DNA of 9,561 bases, taken from assembly GCA_038063855.1 (NCBI GenBank), contig JBBTUF010000032.1, forward strand, positions 1-9,561, written 5' to 3'. Positions 1 to 4,757 of the stretch are shown piece after piece (position 1 is the stretch's first letter; every line of letters begins with the position of its first letter). Source of the stretch: JBBTUF01 sp038063855 (GTDB lineage Bacteria > Patescibacteriota > Minisyncoccia > Ryanbacterales > GWA2-47-10b). Made by a program: the position numbers and the translations under genes. Below the pieces are notes generated by a model that ran no database searches, had not been told where the DNA came from, and saw only the letters and a program-made list of their open reading frames with translations.

Positions 1-19
1 TTTTCGACTACACTATATT

Positions 20-351
20 CGCGGGGTGGAGCAGCCTGGTAGCTCGCAAGGCTCGATTTCGCAAGGTTGTATAGTCCGCTAATTCTGCAACTTTGTAATG
101 GGCTACACGTGAGGAAACTCGCGATGCAAAACCTGTCAAATTCGGGGAAGCCACTGGCGGTGGTAATCCCGAGCCAAGGTCCGCCTCGGGTGGGCAAGGT
201 GTAGAGACTTAATGGCAGGCACCCTAATCTCAATGATTTTGAGATGGGTGAAGAGAAAGTCCAGACCACAAATTCGCTTAAAGCGAAGCAGTGAAAACTG
301 TAGTTGGTATGCATAACCTTGAGGTCGTTGGTTCAAATCCAACCCCCGCAA
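20..351 (+). tRNA. Initiator tRNA-fMet (CAT), split by a group I intron
   Basis: Exons 20-53 and 312-351 join into a complete cloverleaf. The acceptor strand CGCGGGG (20-26) faces CCCCGCA (344-350), leaving the C1xA72 mismatch that marks bacterial initiator tRNAs. The anticodon stem is CAAGG/CCTTG with loop CTCATAA, so the anticodon is CAT. The T arm is GTTGG-TTCAAAT-CCAAC (327-343) and the discriminator is A351. CCA is not encoded, since the next bases are CAA. The anticodon stem has only two G-C pairs next to the loop (AGG/CCT) instead of the usual three of initiators. The intron lies between U33 and C34, directly before the anticodon. A TACACT at 9-14 could be the -10 box of its promoter, but the window starts too close to judge. 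Confidence 0.93.
54..311 (+). ncRNA. Group I self-splicing intron (IC3-like) in tRNA-fMet
   Basis: This 258-nt insert has the expected group I signs. The 5' exon ends in U (53) and the intron ends in G (311). Helices that can be drawn are P2 CGTGAG/CTCGCG closed by a GAAA tetraloop (108-123), P3 CCTGTC 132-137 with GGCAGG 214-219, P4 TCGGG 142-146 with CCCGA 168-172, P6a CCGCC/GGTGG (181-193), P7 GACTT 206-210 with AAGTC 257-261, P8 CACCC...ATCTCAA with TTGAGAT...GGGTG (220-250), and P9 TTCGC/GCGAA (273-287). The AATCCCGAGCCAAGG stretch after P4 resembles the core of tRNA group I introns of cyanobacteria and proteobacteria. No ORF lies inside. P1 is weak (GGCU with GGUU at 65-68), so the 5' splice site is inferred mainly from the tRNA fold and the U/G rule. 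Confidence 0.9.
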
Positions 352-398
352 CAAAATTTCTTTCATTAATAAAATTCTATAAGTAGAAATTTTGTTGC
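348..398 (+). repeat. 14-bp perfect inverted repeat overlapping the tRNA-fMet 3' end
   Basis: GCAACAAAATTTCT (348-361) is matched perfectly by AGAAATTTTGTTGC (385-398), with a 23-nt AT-rich loop. The left arm begins inside the acceptor strand of the tRNA (348-351), so this hairpin and the mature tRNA fold exclude each other over four bases. It may act as transcription terminator or 3'-processing signal for the tRNA. Confidence 0.7.
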
Positions 399-425
399 GA
401 GGCTCGCTCAAAGAGCGGCCCGCAA
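395..425 (+). repeat. Bulged hairpin downstream of tRNA-fMet
   Basis: TTGCG 395-399 pairs with CGCAA 421-425, GGC 401-403 with GCC 418-420, and CGCTC 405-409 with GAGCG 413-417 around an AAA loop. A400 and T404 bulge out. It overlaps the last bases of the preceding inverted repeat and is the second of three consecutive hairpins before the GIY-YIG gene. Confidence 0.5.
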
Positions 426-426
426 G

Positions 427-461
427 ACAAAACCAGGTCTTCAATGAAGGCCTGGTTTTGT
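427..461 (+). terminator. Strong hairpin, probable terminator
   Basis: ACAAAACCAGG (427-437) and CCTGGTTTTGT (451-461) are perfect complements. The inner CTTC/GAAG extends the stem to about 16 bp with one T-G wobble and a 3-nt loop. A run of four T closes the stem, as in bidirectional terminators. It sits 15 nt before the ATG of the GIY-YIG gene, so it could also shape the 5' end of that transcript. Confidence 0.55.
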
Positions 462-476
462 GATACGGTAAAATCA

Positions 477-716
477 ATGTACTACACCTATATTCTTTTA
501 AGTGAAAAAGATAAGCGAACATATGTAGGCTATACGAGCAATTTGGATGAGCGCTTAAAACGTCACAACGAAGGACGAGTAAAAGCAACCAAAAATCGAC
601 GACCACTCAAATTTTTCTATACCGAAGAATTCAAAACAATAGCGGAAGCAAAAGAGCGCGAGCTGTGGTGGAAAAGTCACGCTGGTAGAAAAAAGTTGAA
701 AGAGCTGTTCTCTTAA
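477..716 (+). CDS. Small GIY-YIG nuclease-domain protein (first copy)
   Basis: This 79-aa single-domain protein of the GIY-YIG superfamily would be a metal-dependent DNA endonuclease. Residues 3-8 form the first strand (the GIY-motif position) and Tyr16-Val17-Gly18 the YIG motif. Arg26 and His30 sit on the first helix, and Glu62 is the likely metal ligand in the AKERELWWKS helix. No DNA-binding domain is attached, unlike phage homing endonucleases. An earlier in-frame ATG at 444 lies in the loop of the preceding hairpin and would add 11 unrelated residues, so ATG 477 is preferred. No Shine-Dalgarno site is visible. A TAAAAT box at 469-474 ends two bases before the ATG, which would fit a leaderless message only if transcription began there. 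The cellular role of such stand-alone proteins is not established. Confidence 0.85.
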   Translation: MYYTYILLSEKDKRTYVGYTSNLDERLKRHNEGRVKATKNRRPLKFFYTEEFKTIAEAKERELWWKSHAGRKKLKELFS

Positions 717-741
717 AAATAAAAAACACTCGTCGCAATGT

Positions 742-771
742 TTGACTAAACACATATTTTTGCGCTAAGGT
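742..771 (+). promoter_or_regulatory. Sigma-70-like promoter candidate
   Basis: TTGACT (742-747) and TAAGGT (766-771) are separated by 18 bp. It stands just ahead of the small-protein cassette that ends in the terminator at 1186-1213. The -35 is good and the -10 weak. Confidence 0.35.
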
Positions 772-819
772 CTTTCTTAGAATCACATTCACGGAAGTTG
801 TAGGAAAGGGGAAGATATC

Positions 820-924
820 ATGGAGAAAACCGTACACGGGCTTTGGAATGGTTTTCTGTTGTGTGGGTTTACAAGTAATGCCCATGCTCGCTGGCCACTA
901 CCATATTTGGACCGAGTGGAATGA
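820..924 (+). CDS. Possible 34-aa leader peptide or small protein
   Basis: The ATG at 820 is preceded by the purine-rich AGGAAAGGGGA (802-812), one of the few good Shine-Dalgarno-like sequences in the window, and reads 34 codons to TGA. The product has no recognisable domain; it starts MEKTVHGLWNGF and ends LPYLDRVE. The ORF overlaps the next one (878-1003) in another frame. Either it is a short translated leader coupled to the genes downstream, or the real gene lies in the overlapping frame and a base has been gained or lost between 820 and about 890. I cannot decide which. Confidence 0.25.
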   Translation: MEKTVHGLWNGFLLCGFTSNAHARWPLPYLDRVE

Positions 925-1003
925 CGTTGAGAACATCAACTGCCATGCATGCAAGGAGAAAGCAAGAAAGTTCGCAAAGGAGCGAGAGGAGGGAAGCGTA
1001 TGA
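878..1003 (+). CDS. 41-aa Cys-x2-Cys small protein
   Basis: Starting at ATG 878 the frame gives a 41-aa acidic/basic peptide with the pattern W-T-E-W-N-D-V followed by C22-x2-C25 and then a charged helix (KEKARKFAKEREEG). The TGA at 1001-1003 overlaps the ATG of the next gene as ATGA, the usual sign of translational coupling. The frame is open further upstream, with another ATG at 848 that would add ten residues including two more cysteines, and the start is therefore uncertain. The single CxxC could bind metal with the partner protein or as a dimer, but this is a guess. No homolog family is recognised. Confidence 0.45.
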   Translation: MPMLAGHYHIWTEWNDVENINCHACKEKARKFAKEREEGSV

Positions 1004-1197
1004 TCGTATTGAGTAATATGCATTGCAAACAGTGCCTTATACCGTTGGTCTGGGATTTCGATGGTTTCCATATAACATGTGAACATCCGAAAGAAAGAAT
1101 TATGTGGCCATTTATCCAGTATCACGAAGAATATGCTGGCAACGAGGAAGCTAAAAAGTATAGAGAGGAGCGTTTAGTGAAGCCTGCGGAACGATGA
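1000..1197 (+). CDS. 65-aa small zinc-ribbon-like protein
   Basis: ATG 1000 is preceded by AGGAGGG (987-993), the clearest Shine-Dalgarno site of the window, at proper spacing, which argues against the upstream in-frame ATG at 949. The product has Cys9-x2-Cys12, a 14-residue stretch with a hydrophobic/aromatic strand (LVWDFDGF), then Cys27-x-His29. This Cys3His arrangement is what a small zinc ribbon would show. The C-terminal 25 residues are highly charged and likely helical. The stop codon lies in the loop of the terminator that follows. The gene overlaps 878-1003 by four bases. The family is not recognised and the function is unknown; nucleic-acid or protein binding would be typical for such a ribbon. 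Confidence 0.6.
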   Translation: MIVLSNMHCKQCLIPLVWDFDGFHITCEHPKERIMWPFIQYHEEYAGNEEAKKYREERLVKPAER

Positions 1198-1213
1198 TTC
1201 GTTCCGCTTTTTT
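1186..1213 (+). terminator. Rho-independent terminator of the small-protein cassette
   Basis: GCGGAACG (1186-1193) and CGTTCCGC (1200-1207) form a perfect 8-bp stem with a 6-nt loop, followed directly by TTTTTT (1208-1213). The stop codon of the 65-aa gene (1195-1197) sits in the loop. Confidence 0.9.
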
Positions 1214-1242
1214 ATTGAGCCCGATTTCATTATCATTAAAAG

Positions 1243-2175
1243 ATGGAGCTTGATTCAAAAGGTGCATTGACGAAACGCTTGTTATTAGTATGTTTTCTAG
1301 CACTTGTTGGCCTCGGAGTGATTGGCGCGACAGTGTACGAACTTTATCTATTAAATAAGAAAAATGCAGAACTCGTTCAGAATCTTAATCAATTGCGTAC
1401 CGAACAAGCAGCTACGGCAAGAAGTCTTAAAGATACAATTTCGATACTTGACCAAAATCTCTCATTAACAAAGAGCGAGCAAGATAAATTGAGAGGCGTA
1501 CTTGATTCTGAACAAGAGCGCGCACGAACACAGGCCGCGCAGCTTGAAAGTATTTCTGGCTCTGTCGGTACTCTTGAGAAACTAACCTATACTGACAAAG
1601 AATTATTGCAAAAATATTCTAAAATTTACTTTTTAAATGAAAACTACATTCCATCGAAATTGAACAAAATTCCTTCTCAATATGTATATCAAACAAAAGA
1701 AGATCTTCAGTTACACACGAGCATTTTGCCGCATTTGATTGCGCTGTTGGAAGGAAATACAAATACAGATTTTGATTTACGTGTTATTTCCGCATATCGA
1801 TCGTTTGGAACGCAGGCAGATTTAAAGTCGTCGTACAGTGTTACGTATGGCGCCGGGAGCGCCAATCAATTTTCTGCAGATCAAGGCTATTCAGAACATC
1901 AACTTGGTACCACGGTAGATTTTACAACAGTGAGAACTGGTGCAGATTTTTCTTCATTTAAAGAAACGTATGATTATAAATGGCTTTTAGAGAATGCATA
2001 TAAATACGGCTTCACTTTGTCATATCTCGAAAGTAATACATATTATCAATTTGAGCCGTGGCATTGGCGTTTTGTTGGCATAAAGCTTGCCACGCATCTA
2101 CACGATGAGAGAAAACATTTTTATGATCTTGATCAACGAGAAATCGATACCTATCTTGTCTCCATTTTTGACTAA
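1243..2175 (+). CDS. Membrane-anchored VanY-type D,D-carboxypeptidase (M15B)
   Basis: This 310-aa protein is predicted to trim the terminal D-Ala from peptidoglycan stem peptides outside the membrane. Residues 11-37 form one transmembrane helix with a basic N-terminal flank. Residues about 38-112 are a likely coiled coil that lifts the enzyme from the membrane. The catalytic domain covers about 150-290: S183-A-Y-R186-S is the substrate-binding Arg motif, S217-E-H219-x6-D226 gives two zinc ligands, and E271-P-W-H274-W-R carries the catalytic Glu and third zinc ligand. All key residues of the M15B family are present. The start has no clear Shine-Dalgarno site. The stop overlaps the ATG of the next gene (TAATG), so the two are probably cotranscribed. 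Choosing VanY over other M15B members (for example LdcB, an L,D-enzyme) rests on motifs only. Confidence 0.88.
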   Translation: MELDSKGALTKRLLLVCFLALVGLGVIGATVYELYLLNKKNAELVQNLNQLRTEQAATARSLKDTISILDQNLSLTKSEQDKLRGVLDSEQERARTQAAQLESISGSVGTLEKLTYTDKELLQKYSKIYFLNENYIPSKLNKIPSQYVYQTKEDLQLHTSILPHLIALLEGNTNTDFDLRVISAYRSFGTQADLKSSYSVTYGAGSANQFSADQGYSEHQLGTTVDFTTVRTGADFSSFKETYDYKWLLENAYKYGFTLSYLESNTYYQFEPWHWRFVGIKLATHLHDERKHFYDLDQREIDTYLVSIFD

Positions 2176-2414
2176 TGATGTGGAGTGTCTATATTTTGAA
2201 ATGCAAAGATGGCAGTTTGTATACTGGTATAACCAATAATCTCAAAAAACGATTCTCCGATCATCAAAATGGCAAAGGTGGGCGATACACACGAAGCCAT
2301 AAACCAGTTAAAGTTTTATATTCAGAGCGATATGCAACAAAGTCGAAAGCTCTTCGTCGAGAGTTTCAAATAAAGAGTTTATCGCGCAAAAAGAAATTAC
2401 AATTAATGGCATGA
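2175..2414 (+). CDS. Small GIY-YIG protein, YhbQ/UPF0213-like (second copy)
   Basis: This 79-aa single-domain protein has Y6-I-L-K at the GIY strand, Y16-T-G18 at the YIG position, R26 and H30 on the following helix, a GGRYTR turn (35-40) typical of the YhbQ branch, and Glu63 in the A-L-R-R-E-F helix as likely metal ligand. It is sandwiched in the cell-wall cluster: its ATG overlaps the TAA of the carboxypeptidase, and its TGA overlaps the ATG of the patatin gene (ATGA), so it is very likely translated from the same message. A second ATG follows immediately (2178). YhbQ-like proteins are DNA-structure nucleases or of unknown role. Nothing in the sequence ties this one to the cell wall apart from its position. 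Confidence 0.88.
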   Translation: MMWSVYILKCKDGSLYTGITNNLKKRFSDHQNGKGGRYTRSHKPVKVLYSERYATKSKALRREFQIKSLSRKKKLQLMA

Positions 2415-3214
2415 AGGAAAGAAAAAAAATTGGTTTAGCGTTGGGAAGTGGAGCTGTACGGGGGCTTGCGCATATCGGTGTTATTAAAGCACTTACTAAA
2501 CATGGCATACCGATCGATTATATAGCAGGCTCGAGTATCGGAGCATGGGTGGGTGCTCATTATGCTTTGTATATGGATATTAGAAAGACGGAAGAGTTTA
2601 CTGTGGGTAAGAAAAAAGAAAAATTGTTGAGCTTTCTCGAGCCATCAATGTCGGGCGGGTTTATTGGGGGAGAGAAGATAGAAATACTCCTTGATGATTG
2701 GCTCGGTATTTCATATTTTAAAGATACTAAAATTCCTATTAGAATCATAGCGACGGATTTGGTGGGGGGAGAGCCTGTTATTTTTGACCGTGGGCGGTTG
2801 GGTTTTGCAACGCGCGCAAGTATGGCAATACCAGGCTTGTTTGTACCTGTAAAATTTGAAGATAAAATTTTGGTTGATGGAGGGGTATCAAATCCGGTTC
2901 CCGATGATGTTGTAAAAGCAATGGGTGCGGATATTGTGATTGCGGTAAATCTCGATAATTTTCAAGAGCAAGATGCATTCACCGATGCCGACTTAAATCT
3001 TAACAGGGTGGCGATACGCTCAAGCGAGATCATGCGTCATTATCTTGCGAAATATTCTATGAAAGACTCAGATATCATCATACAGCCAAAACTTAAAAGA
3101 TATTCAAGTTGGCGAGAGTATTTTATGAAAGATGTTGGAGGGGAAATCGCAAAAATTGGTGAGCAGGAAGCCGAAAAAGCAATACCACAGATCATAAAAT
3201 TGATGGGCTCATAA
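2411..3214 (+). CDS. Patatin-like phospholipase (RssA-type)
   Basis: This 267-aa cytoplasmic serine hydrolase has the patatin fold and should use a Ser-Asp dyad to cleave acyl esters of lipids. The oxyanion loop is G12-S-G-A-V-R17-G18. The nucleophile is Ser42 in G40-S-S-I-G44, and the Asp of the dyad is D156 in D156-G-G158 within ILVDGGVSNPVP. The length and the short N-terminus match bacterial RssA/NTE-like members with no extra domain. No signal peptide or membrane helix is evident. It follows the GIY-YIG gene with a 4-base ATGA overlap and precedes a secreted wall protein. CPR cells generally lack complete fatty-acid synthesis, so lipid scavenging or remodelling is a reasonable role, but that is inference. 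Confidence 0.9.
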   Translation: MKERKKIGLALGSGAVRGLAHIGVIKALTKHGIPIDYIAGSSIGAWVGAHYALYMDIRKTEEFTVGKKKEKLLSFLEPSMSGGFIGGEKIEILLDDWLGISYFKDTKIPIRIIATDLVGGEPVIFDRGRLGFATRASMAIPGLFVPVKFEDKILVDGGVSNPVPDDVVKAMGADIVIAVNLDNFQEQDAFTDADLNLNRVAIRSSEIMRHYLAKYSMKDSDIIIQPKLKRYSSWREYFMKDVGGEIAKIGEQEAEKAIPQIIKLMGS

Positions 3215-3254
3215 TGCCTTGCCAACGGCAGTAAGAAGATTTAGTATAACCCAT

Positions 3255-4202
3255 ATGAGAAAATTTATTTTAAGTTCAAGTTTGTTAGTAGTCGGGCTTT
3301 TGGTGCTATTTTCGCCGTTGGCGGGACGAGCCGCACAGCTCACAAGCGCACAAATTAGCGCAATTATTAATTTATTACAGTCGTTTGGAGCCAGCTCAAG
3401 CGTTGTTTCTAATGTGCAGACGGCGTTAAATGGAGGTAATGCAACAAGCACAGCAGGAGGTTTGTTTATTCAGTCGAATTCGAATGGTCTCGCTCTTATT
3501 ACTTTATTGCGCGAAGGAGATAATGGCGATAATGTACGAACTTTGCAGATCGCGCTTTCAGCAGACGCCAGTGTGTATCCCGAAGGGTTAATTACGGGGT
3601 ATTTTGGGCCACTTACAGCAAAGGCAGTAAAGCGTTTTCAAAAGAAGCACAATCTCGAGAACGAGGGGCAAGTTGGTGAAAAAACACGTGAGAAGATTAA
3701 TAAATTACTTACTGAAAATTCCGTCGAAGTTGAAGATCGAGACGGGCAACGCCGTCCATGTGCAAAAGTGCCGCCAGGGCATCTTATTGCTCCAGGATGG
3801 TTGCGCAAGCAGGGAGGTGTGCGTCCGTTGGTTCCGCCGTGTCAAATACTTCCACCGGGCATCGTGAAAAATCCACACAACAATTCAACATCGACTCCGC
3901 CAGTGCTTGATATTACATTGCCTATTATTACAAATCTTGTAGCGACAAGTACGACCGCAACGACTACTCAAATTACTTGGCATACCAATGAAGCGGCTTC
4001 GAGCGTCGTATGGTACGCAACGTCAACTCCAGTTATGACTGCGCGACCACATACACGTATGAGTGTTGGCGGATTATTATTTGATCGTACAATCAATCTT
4101 AGTGGGCTTGTTGCGAGTTCCACATATCATTATCTTGCCGTATCGGCTGATTTTGCGGGAAACACAGCAACAAGTAGCGAACAAATATTTTCAACTCAAT
4201 AG
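3255..4202 (+). CDS. Secreted peptidoglycan-binding / Fn3 domain protein
   Basis: This 315-aa exported protein starts MRKF with a hydrophobic segment to about residue 22 and a likely signal cleavage after the G-R-A region (about 26). A PG_binding_1 domain spans about 84-152 (L-R-E-G-D-x-G-D-x-V at its start, FGPLT and AVKRFQ in the middle), expected to hold peptidoglycan. A proline-rich linker with two cysteines follows (about 168-202), then a fibronectin type III-like domain (about 217-315) rich in Thr/Ser and ending in EQIFSTQ. An in-frame ATG at 3219 would add 12 residues before the signal peptide, so ATG 3255 is preferred. The same architecture is common in Parcubacteria. It comes 40 bases after the patatin gene. 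The probable role is wall attachment or surface display. Confidence 0.85.
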   Translation: MRKFILSSSLLVVGLLVLFSPLAGRAAQLTSAQISAIINLLQSFGASSSVVSNVQTALNGGNATSTAGGLFIQSNSNGLALITLLREGDNGDNVRTLQIALSADASVYPEGLITGYFGPLTAKAVKRFQKKHNLENEGQVGEKTREKINKLLTENSVEVEDRDGQRRPCAKVPPGHLIAPGWLRKQGGVRPLVPPCQILPPGIVKNPHNNSTSTPPVLDITLPIITNLVATSTTATTTQITWHTNEAASSVVWYATSTPVMTARPHTRMSVGGLLFDRTINLSGLVASSTYHYLAVSADFAGNTATSSEQIFSTQ

Positions 4203-4208
4203 GTTTTA

Positions 4209-4384
4209 ATGCCTGATACAAAAATATTCTTTTGGTTGAATAGTTTTGCAGGGCATTCGGTAGCGTTTGGTTGGATTGTTGTTTTTTGTGGCCGACTGAT
4301 ATTATCGGAGGTTTTGTTGTGGCGGTAGCATCGACAGATATCGTCAGACGATTTATATTTCGTAAGTCTCGTTTGGTTGCGTAA
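4209..4384 (+). pseudogene. Frameshifted remnant, probably of a PAP2-type lipid phosphatase
   Basis: ATG 4209 opens 39 codons (MPDTKIFFWLNSFAGHS... to TAG 4326-4328). This resembles the N-terminus of short membrane PAP2 phosphatases, in which an F-x-x-x-N-x-x-A-G-x-S stretch leads into the first membrane helix. In the frame two bases on, the sequence continues as VVAVASTDIVRRFIFRKSRL up to TAA 4382-4384, which looks like the helix before the K-x6-RP motif of that family. The catalytic motifs themselves are missing. The remnant begins six bases after the wall protein stop, so an intact version would have been the last gene of the envelope cluster, acting on undecaprenyl pyrophosphate or similar lipids. 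The assignment rests on short stretches and could be wrong. Confidence 0.4.
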
Positions 4385-4404
4385 ATTGGTTTTTTTGGTA
4401 TTCT
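4377..4404 (+). promoter_or_regulatory. Weak promoter candidate ahead of the displaced tRNA half
   Basis: TTGCGT (4377-4382) and TATTCT (4399-4404) are 16 bp apart. The -10 ends 15 bp before the 15-nt tRNA 5' half at 4420. It could be the original tRNA promoter if the left repeat copy is the displaced 5' end of the tRNA gene. Confidence 0.25.
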
Positions 4405-4419
4405 TGAGAGTACCGAGTT

Positions 4420-4499
4420 GCCGGCATAGCTCAGCTCCGACGTACAATTAAGAAAATAATAATGAAGTCGGAGCCCCGACTTCGCGTCGGGGTGGTAGA
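4420..4499 (+). repeat. tRNA-half/double-hairpin repeat, copy 1
   Basis: GCCGGCATAGCTCAG (4420-4434) equals the first 15 nt of the intact tRNA(CAT) at 6159. Two adjacent hairpins follow: CTCCGAC 4435-4441 with GTCGGAG 4467-4473 (25-nt loop), and CCCCGAC 4474-4480 with GTCGGGG 4486-4492 (loop TTCGC). TGGTAGA (4493-4499) is exactly the next heptamer of the tRNA D-loop. The hairpins therefore occupy the position between tRNA bases 15 and 16. The ATG of a GIY-YIG gene follows 8 bases later, with TAGAAT at 4501-4506 just before it. A second copy lies at 6068-6148. Confidence 0.88.
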
Positions 4500-4726
4500 C
4501 TAGAATTATGAAAGGGTTTGTTTATATTCTCAAAGATGCAAAAGGAAGGTTTTATATTGGCAGCACGAGCAATTTAGATCGAAGGATACAGCAACATTTA
4601 GCTGGCTATACCCAAACAACTCGTCGTATGCAAAATCCCAGACTTGTTTTTTTCAAGAGTATGTTTCTTTGAATAATGCTCGTCAGATAGAGAGGAAGCT
4701 AAAAAAGATGAGAAGGAAAGATTATA

Positions 4727-4754
4727 CGCTATAGGCCAAAATAAATGGTTACCG
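4727..4754 (+). repeat. Left terminal inverted repeat of the IS
   Basis: This stretch holds TATAGGCCAAAATAAATGG followed by TTACCG. It matches the reversed right end with one length difference in the A-rich middle. The transposase stop codon (TAA, 4758-4760 on the minus strand) follows four bases inside. Confidence 0.82.
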
Positions 4755-4757
4755 AGA

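Noticed and set aside
312..351. tRNA-fMet 3' end as the second attachment site for the serine recombinase
   Set aside because: The GGTTCAAATCC and CCCGCAAC similarities to tRNA-Asp are general tRNA T-arm and acceptor features, not a specific direct repeat, and genomic core genes lie between.
136..606. 156-aa ORF on the minus strand
   Set aside because: It lies antisense to the intron, the tRNA-fMet 3' exon, the hairpins and the first GIY-YIG gene. Its RGLDLNQRPQG stretch is just the reverse reading of tRNA sequence.
54..716. GIY-YIG gene at 477 as the homing endonuclease of the tRNA-fMet intron
   Set aside because: The gene lies outside the intron, beyond the tRNA 3' exon and three hairpins, and lacks a DNA-binding domain. 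Proximity alone is not enough to link them.
820..1197. Readthrough of TGA at 922 (alternative code 25, TGA as Gly)
   Set aside because: Two TGA codons occur within three codons in that frame, and TGA ends several well-supported genes here, such as those at 2414 and 7801, so the standard bacterial code fits.
3219..3250. Promoter TTGCCA/TAGTAT (17 bp) before the Fn3 protein
   Set aside because: The boxes are weak and the start codon would follow within about eight bases of the -10. The gene is close enough to the patatin gene to share its message.
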